Source of the DNA: Clavaria fumosa
Taxonomy: Eukaryota > Basidiomycota > Agaricomycetes > Agaricales > Clavariaceae
Direction: 5' to 3'
Length of the DNA: 64,000 nucleotides
Assembly: GCA_951802425.1 (NCBI GenBank)
Contig: OX637802.1
Location: 3,038,001 to 3,102,000 of the forward strand
The notes beneath the pieces were generated by a model. The model made no database searches and was not told where the DNA came from. It saw only the letters and a program-made list of their open reading frames with translations. Below are positions 35,245-46,353 of the stretch, piece after piece. The position numbers and the translations under genes were made by a program. Within the stretch, counting starts at the first letter, position 1. Every line of letters starts with the position of its first letter.

Positions 35245-38200
35245 ATGGCGTCTTCTCCTCCAAGTCGCGGTAGAACGAGGGCAATCGTCGACGATTCTTC
35301 GTGAGTCTTTAATTACTATCCACAACGCGTCGCGCTCTCATACCCCATTCCACAGGAGCAGCGGGGAAAATTCCCCTCAACAGGTGTGCTACTCCCTTTG
35401 TTTCTCTGCAACTTGCTCATTGTCAAACACAGAAAAAACAGAAGCGCCCTTTCTCGCCCACTTCCGACGCTGGGACCGTTATCCCAGAGATGGAGGATGA
35501 TGATACTCCTCCTCCTCCGGACGCCCCTTTCATTCGCCAATCCGTTGGCTTCAATTGTTCCGCACCAGAAGTGCCCACCTACCAGGCTTCCATAGCTCCG
35601 CCAAAGCACAACACGCATTTCTTACCTGGTCAAGAAGTTTCAGCGCCTCGCCCGCTACCTGCATCTAGGATGTCGGCGCGGCCAGCGGCTATCGAACGCT
35701 CGCGCTCATCGTCTCTTGTGGAACGCTCTGCGCCACATACGAATGCAGAGCTCCGTAGGTCGGTTACACCCGCGGCGCCATTATCGGCGTCTTCCCATCT
35801 CAGATCGACTTCTGGATCAACTACGCCACCCAGTGCAGCACCGACGCGAACCCCACGTCCAGTTCCTCCAGCGCCCAAGTGGGTAGCGGCTCCTCAGATT
35901 CCAGCATCCTCAAGTATGGACTATGTGAATCGTAACCAAATCATGAGTCCTGTTGCCCCTACATCATCCAAGAATTCTCTCCGACAGAATCCTCCGGCAA
36001 CGTCTCCCGCACCAATCTCAGTGTCCGCACCCTTGCCGTCAAGAACGGCGCCAAGTGCGCCGCCCACATCGATAGCATCTGCGGCACGGAATCCAGGGTC
36101 GTCTTCGCCACGGGGAAATGAGACTCACGGGCAAGTCGCCCCAACGCCTGCACCCAATACACAGATTAAATCACGTGACCGACACAAGCACCTCACCCCA
36201 ACATCTCCCTTCATGAACCATAATCATGACCGTAATCACAATCACAAGCGCAAGCGCGGTCACGCAAATGTTTCTCATTCAAGACCCACGATACTTGACG
36301 CCAGCAATCTAAAGTCGCCCGCCGCATCTGCTTCCTCCCGCAAGCATACTCATGGAGCACTCGCTGAACAGGCGAGGCAGATGGGTACTTTTCGTGTCAA
36401 AGGATACATAAAGGGCGCGGATGCCACACAACCCGGGTGCGAAGCTCCGCCTCTCGTTGGAGGCTTCGGCCCATACTATTCGCTCTTCAGGACAACCGTG
36501 TCGGCGACGCCTGCAGCTCCGGCGGCGTCGTCCAATTCCACATCTGTTTCCGCGCCCTCACGCAAAGGAAGGTCTATTTCTCCCGAGACCGAGTCGGAAA
36601 CGGACAGTGCGCCACCCCGTGCCGTCACACAAGACTCTCCATCGCCGCCAGGTCAGAACCAGGCTGCCACGAAAAGCCAGACAGGCTGTGACGCCTCGAA
36701 GGAAGTGCATGTCTCCTCTCCACAGCGGGAGGACGTGATGATGTCTGACCTCCACGATTCCGGTGTCCCTTCCCCGTCGTCTAGCCGGCCGTTCCCGCAG
36801 TCGGACAAAGTCATGTCCTTTCGCCACTCGCCCTCACTGACTCTTCAGTCACTTTTGTTGCCAGAGCATATTCCAAATTGCACTGCACCTCGAGACCGTG
36901 AAGAACCTCGGTCCCGGTGGTTCCCAGATGATACCTACCAACCTGCTGTTTCCACCCATGCGCACTCACAAGCCGGTCGCGCTTCTCCTACCTCTCTCAC
37001 ACATCATAAACCCGGCCGCGCCTCGCCACCCCCTCACGCGCACCAGCAAGCGGGCCATATCTCTCCCGCACCTCGCACTCACGTGCAACTCGATCCCGTC
37101 TCTCTCGGTGCACCACAACCTGCACTCCAACAACCGCAGACAGAGCCAGATCAGGTGCCACTACAGTCTTCCAAAAAGACGCGCATGATCACGATACTCA
37201 TTGTCGATGGACGGAGCGGACAAGACGACCATCAGCTCGCAGAGGTGAAGGTGCCATTGCGTGAGGCGGACCCGCCGGATGACGGCTTCTGGGCAAACGC
37301 AAAGGATGTGTGTAACGAACTGCAGGCGGGTCCCTCGAGGATCGATGGTGCGTTATTATTTTCTTGTCTGCTTGATGAAACCTAAAATTGTGTCTCAGGT
37401 CCGGCGAGGGTATATACGCTGAGGGGAAAATATCGGCAATTCTTCTTGCGAGTCTCAGATCAAGGTGAGTATGAGTGCACGCAGGCGAATCTGCGCGTGA
37501 GCAGCGACAGGACACTAGATGTCGTCGTCGAGATGGTGAGCTCCGTTTCCAACGTCTTCTAAGCGGGTTGTTCATTTTTGTGTTCATTCTATCCACAGCT
37601 CCCACCCGCGGGCAGCCTCCCTCCCCCTCCGAAGATCCCACCGGAACTTCGACCCTCCAACGACCGACCCTCACCATCCCCCCCACCCTCGCACTACGCC
37701 CCGCCCAAAAGCGCAATGTACAGCCGTGCGGTCCCACCGGCAGGAAGGCGCGACGCCAATTCCGGTGGCGCGGACGACGACTACGAAATGGACGACGACT
37801 ACGAGATAGGGGAGGCACCCTCGTCTGCGGTGACGCGCACGAGCGCGACGGCGGTGGGCAGCTCGCGCTCCTCGCCAACGTCATACCCTGAGACGTCCTT
37901 TGCGCAGCGACCGCCGCTCGGGCAATACCGCCTTTCCCCTGCTCAACACCACTCTTTTCCCTCTGCTCCTCCCCCTGCTACCCCACCTGCTCCTCCCCCC
38001 ACTATTCCCCCCCCTACTCTGCCCCCTCCCCTTCCCCCTCAGACTCTACAATACCATCATTATCAGCCACCCGCACGAACGTCGGATGCGGCGAACCGCG
38101 AGCGGGTCCTTATACAGGAACATCGAGAGCGGGAGCGAGGACGAGCGTCGCCCGTTCCGGGGGCGAGCAATGCCGCGGTGGACGAGGCGTTGTCCAAGTA

Positions 38201-38663
38201 CGTCAAGGAACAGATTGAAGCAGACCCGCAGTGGCAAGATTTCTGGCGGTGCAAATCCGCGCCCGAGACGGCGCCGACGATGCTATGGATGTTCCGTTAC
38301 GTGCACGGCAAGATGCATCAGCTAGCGGGTGTACAACCGTACAGGACATGCAATGCACGGGTGGCACGGGTGCGTTCAACAAAAGCCAAGAAACGTGGCC
38401 GTGGAATTTCCTGATGTTCTTGCTCTGGATTCTAGATACACGTGTTGCGTGCGCTTTGCCTGGATGAAGACTGGGACAGTGCTTGCTCAGAGACGCTAGC
38501 ACTACTAGAGTTATATGGCCCTCAGGGGAAGCGCAAGACTGATCCGAGAGTGACCGCTATCATGAATGACAATACAATCCCACGGCCGAACGCAAAGCCG
38601 ATCAGGAGGTTGCTCAAGATGCTAAAAGTGATTGATGAGGATTGGAGAACCAAACATACGTGA
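35245..38663 (+). CDS. Unassigned proline/serine-rich, mostly disordered protein, probably nuclear
   Basis: Starts MASSPPSRGRTRAIVDDSS. Two short introns join SSSGENSPQQ to KKQKRPFSPTSD, a basic cluster that could be a nuclear localisation signal. A huge exon (about 35,430-37,347) encodes Ser/Pro/Ala/His-rich disorder with NHNHDRNHNHKRKRGH and tandem HAHQQAG-like heptads near 36,955-37,080. Then comes a possible folded part (MITILIVDGRSGQDDHQLAE, PARVYTLRGKYRQFFLRVSD), another Pro-rich segment with a polyproline run, and a helical C-terminal domain (ALSKYVKEQIEADPQWQDFW, TAPTMLWMFRYVHGKMHQL, HVLRALCLDEDWDSACSETL, RRLLKMLKVIDEDWRTKHT). I do not recognise the family. A family A LTR begins only 134 bp after the stop codon. 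Confidence 0.7.
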
Positions 38664-38796
38664 ACACCCTTTCCCCTTTTTCCCTGGTGAATTTTGTTCT
38701 CTGGCATTGGCTGCTATGTTATTGTATCAAATATATTGTATTTTGAGACAAGTTTGTATTGTACAGTACATGAGAGGAGATTACTGTTTGGCTTGT

Positions 38797-39520
38797 TGTC
38801 ACGGTCCTATCAGGTTAGCAGTGAAAGAGATTAGTGAAGTGGAGCAGAGATGTTCTATCGGAGTCTGATCAGAGTCTGATGTCAGAGAAATGGAGAAGTA
38901 AACAAGAAGAAGGAGACTTATGGGACTGTGGCCTCAATGTATGTGTTGTGCCACCACGTATATACTTGGCCCTATTTATCAAACAGAAACAATACCCAAG
39001 AGAGAGTCAGAACATAAGTCAAACTCCGAAGTTGATCAGAGTCCAGCAGAGTTGGTCGGAGTTGGTCAGATGACGTGGAGAACATCGAGGACAATGAGGA
39101 CAAAAGCTCAGAGATGTTTTTAGGATCAAGAGACGTTAATATTCGAACTGAGGAGCAGGGAAATACAGGTGGAAACTTATACTGCAAGGACAGAGTATAG
39201 GAGTAATGTGAAACAATGTACATATCAAATTACTAGGAGAGTTTCACCACATGTGCCTGTGCAATTTTCATGGAACAAAGAAACAACAACAAAAAGCAAC
39301 TCCCATGGGTCAAGGGTATCCTCTCAATGGTAAACAGAATGAGGGGATGGAGGGAGAAGGTTCTAGAACGAAGTCCAAACAGTCTGAAGGCTGGCAGAGT
39401 GAAGTCCGATGAAGGTGCGGAGTGGGGTGCACAGAGTTACAGCAGAGCGGATCGGAGTTGGTACAGAGCCTGGAGTCCAGAGCAGGGATCGTGCTTATGC
39501 AAGCAGATGAGGTCGTAACA
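38797..39520 (-). mobile_element. Family A LTR, the 3' LTR of a minus-strand element
   Basis: The 724-bp segment starts TGTCACGGTCC and ends GAGGTCGTAACA. It matches 10601-11335 in the same and 9379-10103 in the opposite orientation. Directly to its right the complement reads a purine run (AAGAGGGGGATAC before the LTR start), the polypurine tract expected upstream of a 3' LTR. The element is therefore oriented right to left, with its internal region beginning at 39521. No target duplication flanks this LTR alone, which fits a longer or broken element. Confidence 0.8.
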
Positions 39521-39536
39521 GTATCCCCCTCTTAGG
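39521..39536 (-). other. Polypurine tract of the family A element
   Basis: The bases GTATCCCCCTCTTAGG on the plus strand are the complement of a purine-rich tract abutting the LTR. The gypsy element at 45755-52830 has an equivalent tract at 46343-46358, which supports the reading. Confidence 0.6.
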
Positions 39537-39830
39537 GTTGAACCCCTGAGACCCTGTGGCTAAACTCCGCATGAACACATGTCATCCATAACAAGTTAGC
39601 ACCAGAGTTTCATGGCACTTCGATCAGAGTCTGAAATTTTTTTGGGGGTTAGAACAACTGTGCGTGGTGCACTCCACTTTTCTCTTCCTTAACTCATCAC
39701 TATCACCACTCACCCCTAACATGGGCAATTCTTCTTTTAAAAACTTATCATGTCCAACATGCAATCGATGCCCATAGCCAGGCCCAGTTGCCCCTCCCGC
39801 CCTCGCCCATGACCCATCGTCGCTGTCCCC

Positions 39831-40735
39831 ATGCAGCCCCATGTGGAGGGCAAGGACCCTGAGATCACAGCCCTCACAAAAAGGATCAATGCATTGAGGG
39901 AGAAAAAGGCAAGGGAGGAAGAGGAGCAACAGAGGCGGGAGGAAGAGGAGCAGAAAGTGAGGGAGGTATCGGATAAGGTGCAGCAGGAGGAGCTAGAGAG
40001 GGCAAAGGCAGTGGAGGTGAAGTGGAGGGCGGTGGAGGTGGCGTGGGAGCAAGGGGTAGGGAGGAAGCGGTCTCCGACACTGGAGACAGAGGCAGATTGT
40101 GCAGAGTGCATGCAATGCCATAGGTTGGGGGCAGGGGATGGCCTGCAACACCTGTGCAGGGGTGAAGCAGAAGTGTGGAGGTGGAGAGGCAGAGTGGCCG
40201 GAGTGGAAAAAGGCAAAGGGGACACAGACCAAGCGGTCTGTGGAGTCAGAGGAGGATAGGGCAGAGATGTGGGTGCTGTGGGGTAAGCAGCCAGAGGAAG
40301 AGGTTTTAAACTTGGTGCAGGCCATGCATAGCATGGTCATGAGGGGGGTGGTCATGATAGAGGAGTGGAGGAAGGAGGCGGCGGCAGAGCAGAAGGCCAT
40401 GGCAGAGGATCGGAGGATCCTCCGCAGGATTTTGGAGAAGTGGGGGAGGAGGATGGAGGTGGTGGAGAAGGTGGAGGCAGCAGAGGAGGTGAGGAAGGAG
40501 AAAGCAGAGGCTCTGAGGGTGGAGGTGGAGGACATGGTGGTGAAGGTGATGGGGAAGGAGAAGGAAAAGGTGAAGGGGGTAGAGGGCCTGTCCCATCTCG
40601 ATAGTAATGCTGGAGATCGACTTGTTGGTGACCTATCCTGGAAACTTGCTAAGACCAATCAACTGTTGAGCACAGTCGAGAATGCTCGGTCCCGGAAGGT
40701 TGTGAAGACATCTGAGAAGATGTAAGAGCAAAGAA
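39831..40735 (+). CDS. Cys-rich coiled-coil protein, antisense to the adjoining LTR element, frameshifted
   Basis: Two overlapping frames read as one protein. The first (39831-40259) begins MQPHVEGKDPEITALTKRIN, then has a Glu/Arg-rich coiled coil and CAECMQC. The second (40099-40725) supplies GMACNTCAGVKQKCGGG followed by long Glu/Lys/Arg-rich helices. A single-base indel between the Cys pairs is likely. The C-x2-C-x(n)-C-x2-C-x4-K-C arrangement behind a coiled coil is a family I recall as abundant in Agaricomycetes, of unknown function, perhaps nucleic-acid binding. The ORF runs opposite to the retroelement whose 3' LTR lies 310 bp to the left. A 71-bp tandem repeat overlaps its 3' end. The arrangement resembles the minus-strand ORF at 44,882-45,754. 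Confidence 0.6.
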
Positions 40736-40980
40736 AGACAAGTATAAAAAGGGAAGATGTCACTGGGAAGGTTGTGAAGTTGGTAGATGAAACATAAAGG
40801 AGGGAATTGACAAGGTGGGAGAAATAAATGATGCTGAGAAGGTTGTGAGGTTGACCAATGAAGTGTAAAGACAGAAATAGACGAGGTGGGAGAAATAAAT
40901 GACACTGAGAAGGTTGCGAGGTCGACCAACGAAGCGTAAGAAAGGAAAAGATGAGGTGAAGGAAAAAGGACAATGTTGGA
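40695..40980 (+). repeat. 71-72-bp tandem repeat, four units
   Basis: Units beginning GAAGGTTGTGA recur at 40695, 40767, 40838 and 40909. The first unit covers the last codons of the Cys-rich ORF, so its C-terminus is made of repeat-derived sequence. Confidence 0.7.
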
Positions 40981-41299
40981 AGGGGTCGTGGGTAGTCGCG
41001 ATGAGGTTAGGAAGTGTGTCAGTGAAGGCGATGACTTTGCCAACTGACAGGAGAACCTGTAGGGTTCAAAAGATCAGTACCAAGACAAAATGAAGAGAAT
41101 ACTTAGGCGCGCGAGTTTGTATGAGCATGGAGGACGAGGTTAGAAAGAAGCGGAGTGGTCTTGGTGTCATTGGGTCACCAAATGAGACAAGACCTATCAA
41201 TTGCTGTAAGGATGATATGTTGTTTAAACAAGGAAACTTAACAGGTATCAACTATCCGGATATTCTGGCATCCAAGATAATTACGCCCAACGCGATCCA

Positions 41300-42123
41300 A
41301 TAACGACCCAATACTGTCCGACAACATCCGGAACATCTGATAAATATCTGATATCGGACTCTCCGGTCTCCAATCCCCCATGACGATCACAGCCCGCAGG
41401 TCACACACACTGCCCATGCCTTTCTATTTCATCACTCCAGCATGGTCAGTGCTCAACATACTCACTATTCCATTCCCATTCCCTTATTTCATATACCATG
41501 CTGTAAATTTCATATTGTGATCCCTTTCAACCATTCAATCATTTAAATGTTTCAACCCCTTTTGCAGTACTTTGCCCATTGTTCCTAGTACCCCTTTGCT
41601 GTACCAGCCACACTTTCCTTCAGTTTACGAGTGGTCTGGACATTTGCTAGTTATCGGACATTTCATTCCTCTGAACCGCATGATTCCTTTATGAATTAAG
41701 ACCCCTATATGACCTTATACATGATGTCGCATTGCCTTCTGTAGCCTCCGGACATTTCTGTAGAACTGGATTTGCTGTACTCAGAAAAATGTATATAAGT
41801 ACATACCGGACTCTATGGAAAGGCAGTTTTTCTGACCATCATCATCTTACTTTGACATTAAAAAGACTCACCCTTTGTCGTATCTCTTGATTTGCTGGCC
41901 TTCATCGTCGCCGGCCCCTCGAACCTTCGATCCGGACATCGCATTCTATCAGACCCTGCACCGGACACTTCGGACAAACATATATTCTCACTTTCTAAAT
42001 TTCTTACACTCAACCTCTATATCCTCCAAGGTTCTGTTTAGTGTCCCTGTTGTGTAACAAGACCCCCTGAAGAACCTGGCTGTGAACACCTAGTTGCAGC
42101 CAACACCTGTTCAGCCTACTACA
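41300..42123 (+). mobile_element. Probable 5' LTR of the Gag-protease element
   Basis: The region before the gag gene has a TATATAAG promoter element at about 41,792 and ends at about CTACTACA (42,123), four bases before a candidate primer-binding site. Many CCGGACAT-like words occur in it. The left border is not fixed: TGTCCGACAACATCC at about 41,316 is one candidate. No second copy is present in the window for comparison. Confidence 0.45.
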
Positions 42124-42127
42124 ATTC

Positions 42128-42146
42128 TGGAGCCCACCGCGAGGGG
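42128..42146 (+). other. Candidate primer-binding site
   Basis: TGGAGCCCACCGCGAGGGG starts with the TGG complementary to a tRNA CCA end and lies just downstream of the proposed LTR end. The tRNA species was not identified. Confidence 0.45.
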
Positions 42147-42452
42147 GTCGTAACAACGTCTTCACTACAGCCCTCGAGGATTCCCAGAGGCTCCTCTGCT
42201 TTCCAGCCTCAATGCTCCGAACACCTGAAATCTCGAAACCCGAATCCAGTCACAGAACCACCGCACTCCGAACCTCCTGGAGAAGTAATTGAAACTTCCC
42301 ACTTTCTTCCATCAGATATTCCCAGTATCTCATCCATTGTCTACTCCCACACGAGCTTCGCCACCCTGGTTACCTCATTACCACAGATCTTCGAAGAACC
42401 ACACCCACCACTCACACCACTACCCCTCGAACCGAACACCTTACAATTTCAA

Positions 42453-44510
42453 ATGGACCAACCACAGAATCCTCTCGACGCTGCACAAGAACCTCCTCTC
42501 GTACCAATACCAATGGCCAACCAACCGAGATATCCGCTCCGTGGCGCTCATGGGGCCCCTGCCTTTGATGGAGTACCAACCCACCTCAACCGGTATTTTG
42601 AGGACATCGACATCGTACTCACAGGCATCAATCCGGACATTCCGGAAGCCAATTTAATTCAGTACACAAAGCATTACCTCGACACTGATACCTGTCTCCT
42701 CTGGGAGACTCTCTCACCTGACCCGGACCTGGCATGGACCTGGGATACTTTCAAAGTGGCTGTCCGATGTCTTTATCCAGGTTCCGATGGCAGCCATTTA
42801 TTTTCCGTCACTGATTTGGACCATTTTATATCGGACTCAGCCCATAAAGGAGTTTACACACACGCAGAACACGGAGAATACTACAGAGACTTTCTCCGAA
42901 TTACCTCACATTTGATCAGTTCACAGCACATGTCTACAAACGACAGGAACCGACTTTACATCCTCGGATTTGGGGATCATACAAGATGCCGGATTGAGAG
43001 CCGGCTTGCTATTATACTACCCAATCACCATCTGGAGGATCCATACCCCATGAACGAGGTACACGCTGCAGCTGAGTTCCTACTTTCTTCGACGTCCCTG
43101 CACTCTGCCACAACCGATCAATTCTCCAGACCCGTCCGTCTCACATCTACAGCCCCCGGGAGGGAACCAAAACCAGTGATCAAGAAGGAAGAGTTTGATA
43201 TGTCCGCAGCCTTGGCAACATTCGCTTCCACAATGGCTCACCTGGAATCAATTTTATCAGCCCAGTCTCTCGAACAGGCAAAATGCTTCACCCCCCAAAC
43301 CACAAATACCCCTACAAATCGGGCATGTAATTTTTGTTTGGAACCAGGTCATTTTGTTAATGCCTGTCCAAAAGCCCTCAAATACATCAAGTCCGGCAAA
43401 TGCATTCGGAACACTGAGGGCAGGATTTGCCTGCCTTCCAGACGATATTTGCCAGGCACTATTGCAGGGAACAATCTATCCGGGCGCTTCGACAAGTACT
43501 ACGCCACCTACCAATCCCAGAATACGCAACCGGCGACAACTGCGGTATTTGAAGCACAGCCGATCGGACCATCCGCTCACCCCCCGGACATGGAAGACAA
43601 ATCGGACGAGGAAGATAACGAGAGGACCGCATTGGAAAACATGGTCTGCACCTTTGCAAACGATGTGGCGAAGAAAGTAGATAAGGGCAAAAGGAAAGTG
43701 CCCACACCCAGGAATAACGATCCCCAACCATCTAGGTTACCGCCCCCGCCCACCGTTGTCATTACGCCACCCCAGGTCACTCGCCCATCAAAGCTGGAAA
43801 GAATCGAACGACCCAATGTCCAATATCATTACCAAGCTCCGATTGAAAATCCAGTCACCGTTCAACAAGTTTTCGATCGCGCACTCGACATTCCTGTCCG
43901 TGTGACATCTCGTGAGCTACTTGCCATTTCCGGAGATATCCGCAAAAAGATGAAGGATATGGTTACTGCCCGCCACGTTCCGGTCACCGCGTCCATCGTA
44001 CAAGATACGCTCTACACAAACATTACGGCCCCGGACACCTCCAACCTTGTTGTAGCTGTTGATGCCGCTCCACTCCGCATCGTTGAAGGCATATTGGATA
44101 GCCGGATCGCTGCAGAATGCCTTCTCGACCAGGGAAGTTCAATTGTAGCAATGCAGAGAGATGTTTGGGAAAAACTCGGCAACCCACCACACTCCGAAAC
44201 CGTCATTCACATGGAATCCTCTCATGGCACCATCGCTCCGACGCTCGGACTCATCAAAAATTTCCCTCTACAGATTGGTCCGTGCACATTCCACGTTCAA
44301 ATGCAAGTGGCAGACACGTTGCCCTGCGAGGTTCTCGTCGGACGACCATTCTTTATGTTAACCGGCTCCCAGCCAATTGACCATCCCCACGGGGCCCAGG
44401 ACCTTATTCTAAATGATCCAAACACAGGAGAGCGCATCATAGTGCCAACAAAAGAGCGAATCCCGATCCGCCAAACCTTGAAGAACAAGAAACCGCACCC
44501 GGATTTTTGA
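42453..44510 (+). CDS. Gag-protease polyprotein of a Ty3/gypsy-like element (no RT)
   Basis: A single intact frame of 685 codons. The N-terminal half is a Gag capsid-like helical region (HLNRYFEDIDIVLTGINPDI, TWDTFKVAVRCLYPGSDGSH, GEYYRDFLRITSHLI). A CCHC zinc knuckle follows (CNFCLEPGHFVNACP, about residues 290-305). A region with VTSRELLAISGDIRKKMKDM recalls the DUF4100-type segment of fungal retroelements. An aspartic protease-like domain is last, with CLLDQGSSIVAM as the active-site loop and VLVGRPFFML as the conserved C-terminal element. The active-site triad reads DQG where DTG or DSG is usual. No reverse transcriptase, RNase H or integrase follows: the frame ends at 44510 and the next coding sequence is antisense. 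Either pol was deleted or the element is non-autonomous. Being open throughout, it is relatively young or maintained. Confidence 0.85.
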   Translation: MDQPQNPLDAAQEPPLVPIPMANQPRYPLRGAHGAPAFDGVPTHLNRYFEDIDIVLTGINPDIPEANLIQYTKHYLDTDTCLLWETLSPDPDLAWTWDTFKVAVRCLYPGSDGSHLFSVTDLDHFISDSAHKGVYTHAEHGEYYRDFLRITSHLISSQHMSTNDRNRLYILGFGDHTRCRIESRLAIILPNHHLEDPYPMNEVHAAAEFLLSSTSLHSATTDQFSRPVRLTSTAPGREPKPVIKKEEFDMSAALATFASTMAHLESILSAQSLEQAKCFTPQTTNTPTNRACNFCLEPGHFVNACPKALKYIKSGKCIRNTEGRICLPSRRYLPGTIAGNNLSGRFDKYYATYQSQNTQPATTAVFEAQPIGPSAHPPDMEDKSDEEDNERTALENMVCTFANDVAKKVDKGKRKVPTPRNNDPQPSRLPPPPTVVITPPQVTRPSKLERIERPNVQYHYQAPIENPVTVQQVFDRALDIPVRVTSRELLAISGDIRKKMKDMVTARHVPVTASIVQDTLYTNITAPDTSNLVVAVDAAPLRIVEGILDSRIAAECLLDQGSSIVAMQRDVWEKLGNPPHSETVIHMESSHGTIAPTLGLIKNFPLQIGPCTFHVQMQVADTLPCEVLVGRPFFMLTGSQPIDHPHGAQDLILNDPNTGERIIVPTKERIPIRQTLKNKKPHPDF

Positions 44511-44881
44511 GAGCTGGAGCCTCGAATATCCGCAAATCAACGGACTCATCTCTGATTAATGCGGACACAGAAACTATACCCAGATACGAGGCTCCAGCCA
44601 TTCCCCCTACTTCCATTCACAATTCCTCATCCTCTTCCTTTGTAAATCTAGTTCCTCTCGATCCCCTTCCTTGTATCAGTATCTCGAACGTTTCTCTTGA
44701 TTCCGTTGATCCCCCAGTCACTGTCGGATGTAATCAGCCGCATCCGAATATCGCATACCCTCTGTACAGCAATCCTCCTGAAATAAATTCCCTGTCCACG
44801 GACCCCGTTTTACCAGTTTAAAAAATAAATAAATATATATATATATATATAAAATTAAAACGAAACAAAGAAAATTTTCGT
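44511..44881. other. Spacer with AT microsatellite
   Basis: A plus-strand frame to 44,820 gives a Ser/Pro-rich peptide without features. It is followed by an AT-dinucleotide tract (44,833-44,852) and A-rich sequence. This spacer separates the gag-protease gene from the antisense Cys-rich ORF. Confidence 0.5.
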
Positions 44882-45754
44882 TTATTTAGCAGACGACCCC
44901 CCAAGAAGGAGCATCCGGAGAAGCTCCGCCCCAGCCTTCACCTGATCCGCCCCCCTCTCCATCATCTCGAGCACTCTCTCCAGTGCCTCCCTTCCGGACA
45001 CCCCTGGCACCGTCTCCTGCTCCTTTCCCTTCCGGCTAGGACCCGCCTCCGCCTTCCTCCTCTTCGCTGACGGCTCCTCCACCAGCTCCACACTGTCATC
45101 CTCAATTTCATCCTCCTCCGGCGTCATCTCTTTGCGAACCGGTGCCCACGTCGCACCTCGCCTCGGCCTCTTGCCTCCGGTCGCCTCCGTCGCCTTCGGA
45201 CCTGCTCTGCTCCGTTAGCCAACACGGATCTGATACCCTCTTGACTTACCCCCGGTGCCGGACACTGCCGCCTTCTCTGTTTTCACTCCTGAAACATACT
45301 TATCATTTGTCTCAGCACGGAAATAAAAAGAATATTACTTACCTCGCACAGCCAATAAGCTGCATGACACCTTGTACGTCCGGCACCACTGGCACGCTAT
45401 CCCCTCCACTCCATAACATGCGCACTGCTTCCGGGCGCACTCCTCGCATCCCGGATCGTGTTCCTATTCATTAGATCAGACACCTAAAACCTTCACACAT
45501 TTTAATTGACCACTTACCTTATCTCCAGGCTGCCGTGCAGCCCGGGATTTTATATCAGCCCCCACCCCGCTTCTCCTCCCTTGCCCCTGCTCCACTGCCT
45601 TCCGCCTTGCGATCTCCACCCACACCGGAGTCGCCATCATCCGTCCGCCGTCCCAATGCACCAACACCGGCGCCTCGATGGTTTACTGGCCCCCGGCTCT
45701 CACACTCACCGCTCCTGCCTCGATAACACTGACGGGCATGACCCCGTCGGTTCC

Positions 45755-46342
45755 TGTTATGGCTTTCTGCTGAGTCAGTCCTGGGCAGGCTAGCTGGGCA
45801 GGATGGGAGCAGAGAGGGTAAATTGCGAGAATAACAAGTCTAGGGAATACAGGACATGTATCTACCTGTATATATACTGGATCATGGCGATAAGGTAACT
45901 ATGTGGGTACAAGGGATGAAGGGAGGGACGGCGACAGTAGGGAAGAGGGGGTGTGTCAAGGGAGCGATCACGTGGTCGCGAGGGCAGGAACAAGGTTGCA
46001 GGGGCGGGGTTGGCAGGGCGATGGGATATTAATGGGGAGTATAAGGGTGCTAGGGGGACGGGATAATGGTAGCGAGGGGAGGAAACAAAGAAGGAACCAG
46101 ATTAGGCTTAATGCTGATGGAGTCAAGGCGACAGGTGTCGGATGGTGACAGGATGATGGCATCCCGCACAGACGTCCCATCACGAATATGGGCCGTCCTC
46201 TCGGTAAGGGTCACATGACTGGGCGCTTGTGAGTCACATGGTCGTTAATGGTTTATGGGCGTTAGTTCCAGCTCGCAGGTGTCCAGAGGAGGTCGCTGGG
46301 CGCTAAAGGTCGCGGAGCGTCACATGATAGCGTACTGTAACA
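45755..46342 (-). repeat. 3' LTR of the gypsy element
   Basis: Copy on the left, adjoining the polypurine tract at 46343-46358 (complement of CATAGCCTCCCCTCTAAG). It holds a 20-bp segment near 45,988-46,008 that is absent from the other LTR. Relative to the right copy it shows mostly CG-to-TG or CG-to-CA changes. Confidence 0.9.
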
Positions 46343-46353
46343 TAGCCTCCCCT

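Noticed and set aside
40099..40658. Long minus-strand frames over the Cys-rich coiled-coil ORF
   Set aside because: They are Leu/His/Ser-rich mirror images of the Glu/Lys/Arg-rich plus-strand helices.
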